Source: Castellaniella sp049673105 (GTDB lineage Bacteria; Pseudomonadota; Gammaproteobacteria; Burkholderiales; Burkholderiaceae_B). From it: a stretch of 34,380 nucleotides of DNA. Where the stretch lies: the NCBI RefSeq assembly GCF_049673105.1, contig NZ_JBATXG010000010.1, positions 1 to 34,380 of the forward strand, given 5' to 3'. The notes beneath the pieces are model-generated. The model worked only from the letters and a program-made list of their open reading frames with translations, ran no database searches and was not told the DNA's origin. The translations under genes and the position numbers were made by a program. Of the stretch, positions 8,364-17,476 are shown piece after piece (position 1 is the stretch's first letter; each line of letters begins with the position of its first letter).

Positions 8364-10409
8364 TTACAAAAGTTGCTCGACCGTGGCCGCAACATGATCG
8401 GCCGTGAGGTTGAAATGTTTGAACAACACACCGGCCGGAGCCGATTCCCCAAACGTGTCGATACCGACGACGGATCCGGTCGTACCGACGTATTTGTACC
8501 AAGTAGCCGTGCCGCCCGCTTCGACGGCGACGCGCGGCAAACCGGCAGGCAGCACGGCGCTGCGCCAATCGGCATCCTGCGCATCGAACACCTGCGTGCA
8601 AGGCATGGACACCACCCGCGTGGCGATGCCGCGGGCAGCCAGGCTGTCCTGGGCCTGCAAGGCGAGTTCGACCTCGGACCCGGTGGCGATGATGACGGCG
8701 CAAGCGCCCACCATGTCGCGCAGCACATAACCACCACGCGCAATGGCGGCGGTGGTGTCCGCATCCCGGGCAATGAACGGCAGATTCTGGCGCGACAGCA
8801 GCAGCGCCGACGGCCCGCCATGTTGCACCGCCATGCCCACGCTGGCCGGACGCGCCAGCGCAGCCTGCCAGGCCACCGCAGTTTCCGTCGTGTCGCAAGG
8901 CCGCCAGACGTGCAGATTCGGGATCAGGCGCAGGCTGCCGGCATGTTCGATGGACTGGTGGGTGGGACCGTCTTCGCCCAAGCCGATGGAGTCATGCGTG
9001 AACACGTGCACCACGCGCTGCTTCATCAGCGCAGCCATGCGCAGGGCATTGCGGGAATAGTCGGAAAACGTCAGGAAAGTGCCGCCGAAAGGCAGGTAGC
9101 CGCCGTGCAGGGCCATGCCGTTCATGATGGCCGCCATGCCGAATTCGCGCACGCCGTAGTTGATGTGGCGTCCGGCCTGCAGACCGTCCGCAGCGGGGCG
9201 TACCGGTATGACGCCCTTCCAGTCGGTGAAGTTCGAGCCGGTCAGGTCGGCCGAGCCGCCCAGCAATTCGGGCAGGATATCGGCAAAGGCGGCAATCGCC
9301 TGCTGCGACGCCTTGCGCGAGGCGATGGATTCGGCCTTGTCCTGAGTGGACTGCACGTAGGCGCGGGCGCGCTCGGCGAAATCGACCGGCAGTTCGCCCG
9401 CCATACGACGGCACAACTGCGCCGCCAGTTCGGGGTGGGCTTCGGCATAGTGGTCAAAGCGCACCTGCCAGTCGGATTGCTGCTGGGCGCCGCGTTCGCG
9501 GCCATTCCAGTAGGCGTAAATTTCGCGCGGAATGTCGAAGGGCGGGTGGTTCCAGCCCATGGCCTTGCGGGCGGCGGCGATTTCTTCGGCGCCCAGCGGC
9601 GCGCCGTGGACCTTTTCGCTACCGGCCTTGGTGGGCGCGCCGCGCCCGATTTCGGTACGGCAGCAGATCAAGGTGGGACCGCGGCCCGAGGCGGCATGCG
9701 CACGCGCCTGGACGATAGCCGCATCCACGGCGTTCATGTCGTGGCCGTCTACGCCGCGCAGCACGTTCCAGCCATACGCTTCGAAACGCGCCGGGGTGTC
9801 GTCGGCAAACCAGTTCTGCACCTGGCCGTCGATGGAAATGCCGTTGTCGTCGTAGAACACGATCAGGCGCGACAGGCCCAGGGTGCCCGCCAGCGAGCAG
9901 GCCTCGTGCGAGATGCCTTCCATCAGGCAGCCGTCGCCCACGAAGGCATAGGTGTCGTGGTCGATGATGGTGTGGCCGGGGCGGTTGAATTCCTGCGCCA
10001 GCAGCGCTTCGGCCAGCGCCATGCCGACCGCGTTGGCCAGGCCTTGGCCCAATGGCCCCGTCGTGGTTTCCACCCCCGGCGTGATGCCGACTTCGGGGTG
10101 GCCGGGCGTTTTGGAATGCAGCTGGCGGAAATTACGCAGTTCGTCGATGGACAGATCGTAGCCGCTGAGATGCAGCAAGGCATACAGCAGCATCGAGCCA
10201 TGCCCGTTGGACAGCACGAAGCGGTCGCGATCCATCCAGGCGGGATCAGACGGGTTATGGCGCAAATGCCGTGTCCACAACACGTGCGCGATATCGGCCA
10301 TGCCCATGGGGGCCCCGGGGTGCCCGGAATTGGCTTGTTGGACAGCGTCCATGGCCAGAATGCGAATCGCATTGGCCATGGAAGGATCGGGGACGGGCAA
10401 AGCGCTCAT
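8364..10409 (-). CDS. Transketolase
   Basis: Thiamine-diphosphate enzyme transferring two-carbon units in the pentose phosphate pathway. It has 681 residues, close to the usual 660-680. The N-terminal domain shows NSGHPGAPMGMADI (27-40). The ThDP-Mg motif starts at AFVGDGCLMEGISHEA and ends with the FYDDNGISIDG metal site. The middle domain includes LGEDGPTHQSIEH and the C-terminal domain follows. No strong ribosome binding site precedes the ATG at 10409; an internal ATG ten codons later is possible. As first gene of tkt-gap-pgk it probably sets the promoter for the cluster. Confidence 0.97.
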   Translation of the reverse strand: MSALPVPDPSMANAIRILAMDAVQQANSGHPGAPMGMADIAHVLWTRHLRHNPSDPAWMDRDRFVLSNGHGSMLLYALLHLSGYDLSIDELRNFRQLHSKTPGHPEVGITPGVETTTGPLGQGLANAVGMALAEALLAQEFNRPGHTIIDHDTYAFVGDGCLMEGISHEACSLAGTLGLSRLIVFYDDNGISIDGQVQNWFADDTPARFEAYGWNVLRGVDGHDMNAVDAAIVQARAHAASGRGPTLICCRTEIGRGAPTKAGSEKVHGAPLGAEEIAAARKAMGWNHPPFDIPREIYAYWNGRERGAQQQSDWQVRFDHYAEAHPELAAQLCRRMAGELPVDFAERARAYVQSTQDKAESIASRKASQQAIAAFADILPELLGGSADLTGSNFTDWKGVIPVRPAADGLQAGRHINYGVREFGMAAIMNGMALHGGYLPFGGTFLTFSDYSRNALRMAALMKQRVVHVFTHDSIGLGEDGPTHQSIEHAGSLRLIPNLHVWRPCDTTETAVAWQAALARPASVGMAVQHGGPSALLLSRQNLPFIARDADTTAAIARGGYVLRDMVGACAVIIATGSEVELALQAQDSLAARGIATRVVSMPCTQVFDAQDADWRSAVLPAGLPRVAVEAGGTATWYKYVGTTGSVVGIDTFGESAPAGVLFKHFNLTADHVAATVEQLL

Positions 10410-10481
10410 AGGGTCTTGGGGGCGAACTACGCAGCCAGGGCCGCAAGCCTCGCCTTAACTCAGGATGACAAAGCTATGAAT

Positions 10482-10511
10482 TTTACCACCCCGACCAGTC
10501 CGGTTTATAGT
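10482..10511 (+). promoter_or_regulatory. Candidate sigma70 promoter for rsmE
   Basis: TTTACC (10482-10487), an 18-nt spacer and TATAGT (10506-10511) sit about 35 nt before the rsmE ATG. Matches to consensus are 4/6 and 5/6. The same 136-nt divergent region must also hold the tkt promoter; a minus-strand TAAAAT (10485-10480) is a weak candidate -10 for it. Confidence 0.4.
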
Positions 10512-10545
10512 CCGAGCATTCACGCTGCAGGGACATGCCCCGCTT

Positions 10546-11268
10546 ATGCCGACCGCCCGATTTTTCTGCCCGACGCCGCTGCAGGCCGACTCCCAGATCA
10601 CCCTACCCGAGTCCCTGGCGCACCACGCCCTGCGCGTACTGCGCCTGCCTGCCGGCACGACGGTGATCCTGTTCGATGGACGTGGCGGCCAATACCCGGC
10701 GGTATTGCAGACACAGGGGCGCACCGCGCTGGCCGACGTGGGCCGTCACGAAACCGTCGAATGCGAGCTGCGCGGCCATCTGACCCTGATCCAGGGGATC
10801 GCCTCGGGCGACAAAATGGACTGGGTCGTGGAAAAAGCAGTGGAACTCGGGGTGAGCACCCTGATCCCCGTCGCCGCCGATCGCAGCGTCCTGCGCCTGA
10901 GCGGCCCGCGCCTGGAAAAACGCTTGGCCCGCTGGCAGGCGATCATCCAGGCAGCCAGCGAGCAATGCGGTCGCAACCGCCTGATGCAGATCCACGAACC
11001 CGCCCCGCTGCGCGATCACCTGGCAGCGTTAAACGGCCTGAGTCTGTTCTGCCACCCCGACGGCGACAGCGACTTTTCGCAGGCCCTGAGCAATGCGCAG
11101 GACACTCTGAATGTGTTGGTGGGTCCGGAAGGCGGCTGGTCGCCCGAAGAGCTGGACTTGGCCCGGCATCACGGACTGCAAGGCGTGCGCTTCGGACCCC
11201 GGGTGCTGCGCACGGAAACCGCCGGCCTGGCCATGACGGCGGCAGCGACAGCGCTGCTGGGCTGGTAG
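10546..11268 (+). CDS. 16S rRNA (uracil-1498-N3)-methyltransferase RsmE
   Basis: SPOUT-class methyltransferase that uses SAM to methylate U1498 of 16S rRNA in the assembled 30S subunit. It has 240 residues. The N-terminal PUA-like domain includes LPESLAHHALRVLRL. The SPOUT trefoil knot is clear in NVLVGPEGGWSPEEL and FGPRVLRTETAGLAM, which form the cofactor-binding deep knot. IASGDKMDWVVEKAVELGV is also diagnostic. It is a single gene, divergent from tkt and convergent with the barstar-family gene. Confidence 0.96.
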   Translation: MPTARFFCPTPLQADSQITLPESLAHHALRVLRLPAGTTVILFDGRGGQYPAVLQTQGRTALADVGRHETVECELRGHLTLIQGIASGDKMDWVVEKAVELGVSTLIPVAADRSVLRLSGPRLEKRLARWQAIIQAASEQCGRNRLMQIHEPAPLRDHLAALNGLSLFCHPDGDSDFSQALSNAQDTLNVLVGPEGGWSPEELDLARHHGLQGVRFGPRVLRTETAGLAMTAAATALLGW

Positions 11269-11278
11269 GCAGCCCAGC
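11256..11278 (+). terminator. Terminator-like hairpin over the rsmE stop codon
   Basis: GCTGGGCT (11256-11263) pairs perfectly with AGCCCAGC (11271-11278) around a 7-nt loop that contains the rsmE TAG. It lies between convergent genes. No U-tract is visible, so the termination role is inferred. Confidence 0.35.
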
Positions 11279-11284
11279 GCCCGA

Positions 11285-11746
11285 TCAGCCGTCCTCGCGC
11301 CCTGAATACGGCGTGGGATCGACGCCCGGCTCAGGGGCCGGATGCGCACCTGCGTGCTGGATGGCATAGGCAAACACGCGTTCGTTGTTCTGACCGTATT
11401 CCACCACATCGTCGCATACCGCGCGGATGGCCTCAGCGTCTTCAGCCAGCGCCGGATCGCCGGAATGCAGGTGGCGGAACCATAGGAACAAGCCTGTTTT
11501 CTGGTCGCTGACGGTATCGCACAGGCAGTCATACAAAGCATCCAGATTGCCGCCGAAGAATTCAGGGTAATCAATGGCCTTCACCACCGCCCGCAACACA
11601 GCGGAACGGCTGCGCGCCCGATCACAGTCCACCACAAAAGCCACCAGGCCAGCTTCGGTGGCAGCCGCCAGCGCATCCTGTTCGGACACGGCCTGGGCGT
11701 CAATGGCCCCCTTGGCGAACATTTTGCTTATCTGGGCCAGACTCAT
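11285..11746 (-). CDS. Barstar-family protein
   Basis: 153 residues from the ATG at 11746, whose ATGA overlaps the stop of the patatin-like gene; AAGGAG lies 8 nt upstream. A GTG at 11755 is a less likely start. The barstar fold is suggested by residues about 50-85: the VVKAIDYPEFFGGNLDALYD block (a helix that contacts RNase in barstar itself) followed by CLCDTV. Barstar inhibits barnase-type ribonucleases, but many bacterial homologues stand alone with unknown partners. No ribonuclease gene lies nearby. The protein is longer than barstar (about 90 residues) at both ends, and no signal peptide is seen. Function beyond family membership is unknown. Confidence 0.82.
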   Translation of the reverse strand: MSLAQISKMFAKGAIDAQAVSEQDALAAATEAGLVAFVVDCDRARSRSAVLRAVVKAIDYPEFFGGNLDALYDCLCDTVSDQKTGLFLWFRHLHSGDPALAEDAEAIRAVCDDVVEYGQNNERVFAYAIQHAGAHPAPEPGVDPTPYSGREDG

Positions 11747-12957
11747 GCGGGCCACTCCTTGAAAAAAGTGATGATTTCATCAGCATGGTTCATGCTATCT
11801 GCCCTGCCCAACGCGATCAGGTCCCTGGTATAGCCTGCTTCGAACAACAAATAGGATGCCAGCGCCCCCCCTGCCGCCTCGGTCTTGCGCGGCGACACCC
11901 CCAACACCCTGAACAAGGTCTGCACGGCGCGCGGCAATTCATGCAGATGGTCCAGCGCGATTTCATCCAGAGACCTGCTGGGGGCGATCATCAGGGTGTG
12001 GATGGGCCGCAATGACTCGCTTTTTAATCCATTTGCAGGGATTCGCGCAAGCAGCCCATTGATTCGCTCCATGCGCTCCATGTCGACCGAAATGCCGTCC
12101 AGGAAAATATTGGATAAAGTGTGGCCCGCAATCTGCGCCAGGCTGGGGTAGGCAGGGTTCAGTTCGCGGATGCCGGGCTGCGTTTCGTCCTGATAATTGG
12201 TGCTGATGACGAAGACCCGCTCGGCACCCAGATGGATGGCCGGACTGATGGGCGCCAACTGACGCATCGAGCCGTCGCCGCACCACAAGGTGCGATCGCC
12301 CACCAGAATTGCCCGCGCCGGGAATACAAAGGGAATGGCGCTGGACGCCAGCAAATGATCCACCCCGATGGGACAGGACACGGCACGCCGCAAGGTGCGC
12401 GTCCAGGGCAGGATGCTGCCTTCTCCCGCCTGATAAAAGGTCAGATGTTCTCCGGTCGTATAGGCGGCGGCGGTGATGGCCAGAGCCTTCAGGTGCCCGC
12501 GATCCAGATTGGTCTGCAGCCGGGAAAAACTGAGCGTTCTGCCCAACAGACCGGACAGTGGTTCGTTATCCAGCAGGGAATGCGGCGCATAGCGGGACAG
12601 TTGTGGCCGAATCCAGCCCAGGGTGAGCATGCCCAGCCACTGCAGGCCGGTGCGCATCAAGCGGGGCGCATCGGAATAATAAATGTCGCGCGTATGCAAA
12701 GACTGCCACAGTTCGCACAGGTGATTGATGGCCCGGTGCGGCTGATGGGCGCGGCACGCCAGGGCGGCGGCATTGATGGCGCCGGCTGAAGTGCCGCAGA
12801 CGATATCGAAGGGATTGCGAAAACCGGCGCTGCCATCCGGGTCCAGGATGCGCAAAACGCCGGACAGCACACCCGCCTGGTAAGCGGCGCGCGCGCCGCC
12901 CCCCGTGAGGACCAGGCCGACCTGTGGTCGGTCAGGAACGTCGTGGCTTATTGGCAT
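11743..12957 (-). CDS. Patatin-like phospholipase family protein
   Basis: 404-residue predicted serine acyl-hydrolase with a Ser-Asp dyad. The oxyanion-loop motif is GGGARA (20-25 region), the nucleophile Ser57 lies in GTSAG (55-59), and the dyad Asp228 is in CGDGSMR. No signal peptide is visible, so a cytoplasmic or membrane-associated role is likely. Known members cleave phospholipids or related esters; the substrate here is unknown. Its ATG lies inside the 3' end of maeB (26-nt overlap) and its stop overlaps the start of the barstar-family gene. All three are probably translated from one message. Confidence 0.9.
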   Translation of the reverse strand: MPISHDVPDRPQVGLVLTGGGARAAYQAGVLSGVLRILDPDGSAGFRNPFDIVCGTSAGAINAAALACRAHQPHRAINHLCELWQSLHTRDIYYSDAPRLMRTGLQWLGMLTLGWIRPQLSRYAPHSLLDNEPLSGLLGRTLSFSRLQTNLDRGHLKALAITAAAYTTGEHLTFYQAGEGSILPWTRTLRRAVSCPIGVDHLLASSAIPFVFPARAILVGDRTLWCGDGSMRQLAPISPAIHLGAERVFVISTNYQDETQPGIRELNPAYPSLAQIAGHTLSNIFLDGISVDMERMERINGLLARIPANGLKSESLRPIHTLMIAPSRSLDEIALDHLHELPRAVQTLFRVLGVSPRKTEAAGGALASYLLFEAGYTRDLIALGRADSMNHADEIITFFKEWPA

Positions 12958-15226
12958 CGACCACCGTCAGGGCCGCCATGTTGACGATCCGGCGCACGGT
13001 GGAACTGGACGTCAGGATATGCACCGGCGCATTGGCGCCCAGCAGGAAAGGCCCGACGGCCACGTTGCCGCCGGCAGCGGTCTTGAGTAGGTTGTAGGCG
13101 ATATTGCCGGCATCCACATTGGGGCAGACCAAGAGATTGGCCTCGCCGTGCAGCGTGGTGGTCGGCAGGATGCGCGCCCTCAGGGCAGGATCCAACGCGC
13201 AGTCCCCGTGCATTTCACCGTCGATTTCCAGGTCCGGATCGCGTTCGCGCACCAAGTCCAGCGCCGCACGCATCTTTTCACCGGAAGACGAACTGCCGGT
13301 GCCGAAGTTGGAACGCGACAGCAAGGCGGCCTTGGGCTCGATGTTCAGGCGGCGCATTTCCTCGGCGGCCATCAGGGTGATTTCCGCGATCTGCGCCGCA
13401 TCCGGATTGTCGTTGACGTGCGTATCGGCCAGAGCGATGGTGCGCTCGTCCAGCAGCAGGATATTCATGGCGGCATAGGTCTGCGCGCCCGGCTGCAGGC
13501 CCAGCACCTCGTCGATGAAGCGCAGGTGATTGCCGTATGAACCCACCGTGCCGCAGATCATGCCGTCAGCATCGCCCAGATGCACCATCATCGCGCCAAT
13601 CAGGGTCAGGCGGCGGCGCATTTCAACCCGCGCCATTTCCTTGGTGATGCCGCGCCGGCACATCAGTTCCCAGTAAGTCGTCCAGTAGCGATGGAAGCGA
13701 TCATCGTGTTCGGGGTTGGTGACCTCGACGTCCTCGCCCAGGCGGATGCGCAGGCCGTATTTTTCGATGCGCGCCGCCAGCACGGCGGGGCGACCGATCA
13801 GAATGGGGCGAGCCAGGCGTTCGTCCACGACGATCTGCACGGCGCGCAAGACGCGTTCGTCTTCCCCTTCGGCAAAGACGATGCGGGCTTTGCCGCCCTC
13901 GCGCACCATCGCCCGCGCAGCGGAGAACAAGGGCTTCATGAAGGCGCCGGAATGGTAGACGAACTGTTCCAGCTGTTCAGCATAGCTATCCAGGTCTGCC
14001 AGGGGGCGCGTGGCCACGCCATCGTCCATGGCTGCCTTGGCGACCGCCGGTGAAATGCGCACGATCAGGCGCGGATCGAACGGCTTGGGGATGAAATAAT
14101 TAGATCCGAAAGAGACGTCATACAGGCCATAGGCCGCCGCGACCACATCGTTCTGTTCTTCGCGGGCCAGCTTGCAGATGGCCATGACGGCGGCCTTTTC
14201 CATGCCGCGCGTAATCGTGGTCGCGCCCACGTCCAGCGCCCCGCGGAAGATATAGGGGAAGCACAGGACATTGTTGACCTGATTGGGGAAATCGGACCGC
14301 CCGGTCGCGATGACCACGTCGTCGCGCGCCGCCATCGCATCGGACGGCAGGATTTCGGGATTGGGATTGGCCAAGGCCAGCACCAGCGGGCGAGCGGCCA
14401 TTTTCTTGACCATGTCGGGCTTGAGCACACCGCCCGCCGACAAGCCCAGGAACACATCGGCATCATCGATGATGTCGTTCAGCGTACGGGCATCGGTCTT
14501 TTGCGCGAAGCGGGCTTTTTTCGGATCCATCAGGACAGTGCGGCCTTCGTAGACCACGCCCTCGATGTCGGATACCCAGATGTGTTCCAGGGGCAGGCCC
14601 ATGTCCATCATCAGTTCCAGGCAGCCCAGAGCGGCGGCGCCGGCGCCCGACACCACGACTTTGACCTTGGAGATGTCCTTGTCGACGACTTCCAGGCCAT
14701 TGATGAAGGCGGCGGTCACGCAGATGGCCGTGCCGTGCTGATCATCGTGAAAGACCGGGATCTTCATGCGCTCGCGCAGCTTGCGTTCGACCTCGAAGCA
14801 TTCCGGGGCTTTGATGTCTTCCAGGTTGATGCCGCCGAACGTGGGTTCCAGCCCGGCGATGATATCCACCAGTTTGTCCGGGTCTTGTTCGTTGATTTCG
14901 ATGTCGAATACATCCAGGCCGGAAAATTTCTTGAACAGCACGGCCTTGCCTTCCATCACGGGCTTGGACGCCAGCGCCCCGATATTGCCCAGACCCAGCA
15001 CTGCCGTCCCGTTGGTGATCACCCCCACCAGATTGCCGCGCGCGGTGTAGCGAAAGGCATTGTGGGAATCGGCGACGATTTCCTCGCACGCTGCCGCGAC
15101 TCCGGGGGAATAGGCCAGCGCCAGATCCCGCTGGTTGGACAACTGCTTGGTGGGAGTCACCGAGATTTTGCCGGGACGGCCATGTTCGTGATATTCGAGC
15201 GCCGCCGCGCGCAGGGATTCGTCCAT
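12932..15226 (-). CDS. NADP-dependent malic enzyme with phosphotransacetylase-like domain
   Basis: MaeB-type enzyme, 764 residues, converting malate to pyruvate and CO2 with NADP reduction. The N-terminal malic domain has LALAYSPGVA (catalytic Tyr region) and GKAVLFKKFSGLDVFDIEI (catalytic Lys and metal site). The NAD(P)-binding domain follows, with SGAGAAALGCLELM. From about residue 430 to the end is a phosphate-acetyl/butyryltransferase-like domain, which in E. coli MaeB is regulatory rather than catalytic. ATG at 15226 starts the family-like MDESLRAAALEYHEHGRPGK. It heads the maeB-patatin-barstar group. Confidence 0.96.
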   Translation of the reverse strand: MDESLRAAALEYHEHGRPGKISVTPTKQLSNQRDLALAYSPGVAAACEEIVADSHNAFRYTARGNLVGVITNGTAVLGLGNIGALASKPVMEGKAVLFKKFSGLDVFDIEINEQDPDKLVDIIAGLEPTFGGINLEDIKAPECFEVERKLRERMKIPVFHDDQHGTAICVTAAFINGLEVVDKDISKVKVVVSGAGAAALGCLELMMDMGLPLEHIWVSDIEGVVYEGRTVLMDPKKARFAQKTDARTLNDIIDDADVFLGLSAGGVLKPDMVKKMAARPLVLALANPNPEILPSDAMAARDDVVIATGRSDFPNQVNNVLCFPYIFRGALDVGATTITRGMEKAAVMAICKLAREEQNDVVAAAYGLYDVSFGSNYFIPKPFDPRLIVRISPAVAKAAMDDGVATRPLADLDSYAEQLEQFVYHSGAFMKPLFSAARAMVREGGKARIVFAEGEDERVLRAVQIVVDERLARPILIGRPAVLAARIEKYGLRIRLGEDVEVTNPEHDDRFHRYWTTYWELMCRRGITKEMARVEMRRRLTLIGAMMVHLGDADGMICGTVGSYGNHLRFIDEVLGLQPGAQTYAAMNILLLDERTIALADTHVNDNPDAAQIAEITLMAAEEMRRLNIEPKAALLSRSNFGTGSSSSGEKMRAALDLVRERDPDLEIDGEMHGDCALDPALRARILPTTTLHGEANLLVCPNVDAGNIAYNLLKTAAGGNVAVGPFLLGANAPVHILTSSSTVRRIVNMAALTVVDANKPRRS

Positions 15227-15311
15227 CGTGTTGCCTTGTCTAGTTATATGAGGGGTGCTGCCATTCTAGCTGCTTGCACAGATCACGGGTATGGTCTGGC
15301 GCGCATGCCGA

Positions 15312-16223
15312 TCATGTGTCGACGCCATGCAGATCCTGCCCCTGTGACGGAAATAATCCATCGGGATCGAACAAGGCCCGCACCGCCCGATCCGCTGCCC
15401 GCTGCGCCGCGCCGGGACCAGGGCGATTGCCGTAGCGGGACTCGTAGGGTCGGTCCGCCGGCGCCCCCTGCCGTTCATCGAACACCAGCCATTCGACCCA
15501 ACCCAGTTCCCCGCCATGCCCCAGCAGCAGATGGGAAAGGTTGATCGTCTGCCCCTGAGCAGGACTGAGCGCGTCGAGCCGATAACGGGCATCCCAGTAC
15601 GGCCCCTTGGCGTCGCGCAGATCCGCATTCAATTCGAACAAGCGCGGAATCATGCCCTGGACGCGCATATTGTCCAGCGGCTTGCGGTTGTCCACGCCAA
15701 AAGCCCCCAGGTTGGCATGGGTGCCATCGGCCAGCAGGACCAGGGCATGCGTCAGGCCGCTGTCCGCGGTCTGCCCGATGGACCAGTCGCAGCTGCGCCG
15801 GTCCGCCAGCCAGGCGGCCACGGTCAGGTGCGGCGGCTGATCGCGAAATTGCGGCAGGCCGGCAGATTCCAGATCGCCTATCAGGCAACCCGGCTGCACG
15901 AACCAGCGCGGGTCGTCCGGCCCCAGGCGTTCGCAACGGGACATGGCGGAACCGGGTTCAAGCCACAGCACGGGCGAGTCGTCCAGCGAACACGCGCACG
16001 GCACACCATCGAGCGCCATCGTGATGCCGTATTCACGGCACAGGGCGCGCGCGTGGTAGACATCCTGCATGTGGCCCGGCACCAGCCGGGCGCTGCCGGC
16101 GGAAGTAGTGAAGTCATAGACCTGCCCCTGGGCGACGCGCCTCAGGCGGGCTAAAAAGCTTTCCCAGGGGGATTGCTCAGTACGGCGGCCAACCAGAAAA
16201 GCGCGGCGCGACGACGACTGCAT
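15312..16223 (-). CDS. Putative FAD-binding (PCMH/FAD_binding_4-like) protein, short
   Basis: 303-residue protein with local resemblance to FAD-linked oxidases of the glycolate-oxidase class. Seen: DVYHARALCREYGITMALDG, then WFVQPGCLIGDLESAGL, HLTVAAWLADRRSCDW and GQTADSGLTHALVLLADG-THANLGAFG, which matches the usual order of an FAD-binding domain. The glycine-rich GGGTS-type phosphate loop is replaced by LDGVPCACS. The large substrate-binding and C-terminal cap domains of full-length D-lactate or glycolate oxidases are missing. The N-terminal SRRAFL looks twin-arginine-like but no hydrophobic core follows. It may not bind flavin in the usual way. It is divergent from an aminotransferase gene with a 58-nt shared spacer. 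Confidence 0.6.
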   Translation of the reverse strand: MQSSSRRAFLVGRRTEQSPWESFLARLRRVAQGQVYDFTTSAGSARLVPGHMQDVYHARALCREYGITMALDGVPCACSLDDSPVLWLEPGSAMSRCERLGPDDPRWFVQPGCLIGDLESAGLPQFRDQPPHLTVAAWLADRRSCDWSIGQTADSGLTHALVLLADGTHANLGAFGVDNRKPLDNMRVQGMIPRLFELNADLRDAKGPYWDARYRLDALSPAQGQTINLSHLLLGHGGELGWVEWLVFDERQGAPADRPYESRYGNRPGPGAAQRAADRAVRALFDPDGLFPSQGQDLHGVDT

Positions 16224-16281
16224 AGAAGGCTCCTGGCCAAGGCTACAATTGATCTTTTAGACAATGCGGTAGAGATACGTC

Positions 16282-17469
16282 ATGGTCCGACTGGCCGACA
16301 GAACCCAACGCACGGTGCCATTCTACGCCGTGGAAGTCCTGAAACAGGCGCAGGCGCTGGCTGCCCAAGGCTGCGACATCGTCAGCCTGGGCATCGGAGA
16401 ACCCGACTTCACGGCCCCGGCCCGTGTGCTGGAAACCCTGAACAGGGCAGCCGATGCCGGCCTGAGCGGCTACACGGCTCCCGCCGGCATCCCTGCCCTG
16501 CGCGAGGCCGTGTCCCACTACTACGAGACACACTTCAACGCCCGGATCGATCCGTCCCGCATTTTGATCACCGCCGGGGCATCGGGCGCCCTGATGCTGG
16601 CCACTCTGGCCCTGATCAATCCCGGCGACGAGGTCCTGATGCCCGACCCGTCCTACCCCGCCAACCAGAACTTCATCACGGCGGCGGGGGGCACCGCGCG
16701 GCTGATTCCAACCGACGCCGAACACCGCTTCCAGCTACGGGCGGAAGACATCGCCGCCCACTGGGGGCCGGCCACGCGCGGCGTCCTGATCGCCTCGCCC
16801 AGCAATCCGACGGGGACATCCATGCCCCGCGATGCGCTGCGGGCGCTGATCGCAGCCGTGCGAGAACGCGGGGGCTTCGTCATCATGGATGAAATCTACC
16901 TGGGCCTGTACTACGACGACGCCCCCAAAAGCGCCTTGACGCTGGATGACGACATCGTGGTCATCAACAGCTTCTCGAAATATTTCCACATGACGGGCTG
17001 GCGCCTGGGCTGGCTGATGGCCCCCACGGCCCTGATGCCGGCCATCGAACGGCTGGCCGCCAGTCTGGCGATCTGCGCCCCGGCGCTGGCTCAGCATGCG
17101 GCGCTCAGCTGCTTCGAACCCGAAGTCATGCAGATCTACGAACGCCGACGCTTGTCCTTCAAGGAACGGCGCGACTACCTGCTGCCGCAATTCGCGCGGC
17201 TGGGCCTGGATGTGCCCGCCGCTCCGGACGGGGCCTTTTATATTTTTGCCGACATTCATGCCCTGGGCATGGACAGCACCGAATTCTGCCACCGCCTGCT
17301 GCACGAAGCGGGGGTCGCCTCGGTGCCGGGCCTGGACTTTGGCCAAGTCCATGCCGCCCGGACCGTGCGTTTTTCCTATGCCACGGGGCTGGATCGCCTG
17401 CAGGAAGCCATTACGCGCATGGAAGGATTCCTGGAAACCGTGCGATCGCGGGCCGTGCCGGCGGCATAG
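16282..17469 (+). CDS. Class I/II pyridoxal-phosphate aminotransferase
   Basis: 395-residue fold-type I aminotransferase. The N-terminal arm VSLGIGEPDFTAP is followed by GYTAPAGIPALREA. The PLP contacts include Asn in SPSNPTG and Asp/Tyr in VIMDEIYLGLYY. The Schiff-base Lys233 sits in NSFSKYFHMTGWRLGW, and the C-terminal carboxylate-binding Arg is in VRFSYA. The sequence is of the AspAT Ib/alanine-aromatic subgroup; the amino donor and acceptor cannot be assigned. A TACAAT at 16244-16249 could be its -10 box. It is divergent from the FAD-binding-like gene and convergent (7-nt gap) with the lytic transglycosylase. Confidence 0.92.
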   Translation: MVRLADRTQRTVPFYAVEVLKQAQALAAQGCDIVSLGIGEPDFTAPARVLETLNRAADAGLSGYTAPAGIPALREAVSHYYETHFNARIDPSRILITAGASGALMLATLALINPGDEVLMPDPSYPANQNFITAAGGTARLIPTDAEHRFQLRAEDIAAHWGPATRGVLIASPSNPTGTSMPRDALRALIAAVRERGGFVIMDEIYLGLYYDDAPKSALTLDDDIVVINSFSKYFHMTGWRLGWLMAPTALMPAIERLAASLAICAPALAQHAALSCFEPEVMQIYERRRLSFKERRDYLLPQFARLGLDVPAAPDGAFYIFADIHALGMDSTEFCHRLLHEAGVASVPGLDFGQVHAARTVRFSYATGLDRLQEAITRMEGFLETVRSRAVPAA

Positions 17470-17476
17470 GCACAAT

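Noticed and set aside
7278..11369. Very long plus-strand open frame (over 1300 codons) across gap, tkt and rsmE
   Set aside because: It is antisense to three clearly conserved genes, has no recognisable domain and is Gly/His/Arg-rich. Such open frames are common opposite GC-rich genes.
12870..12910. GGGARA instead of GGGxRG in the patatin-like protein as an inactivating change
   Set aside because: The Ser57 and Asp228 dyad motifs are intact, and Ala at the last position is, to my knowledge, common in bacterial patatin-like proteins.
16140..16223. Twin-arginine export signal on the short FAD-binding-like protein
   Set aside because: SRRAFL is present but is followed by charged residues (VGRRTEQSPWESF) with no hydrophobic core or cleavage site.
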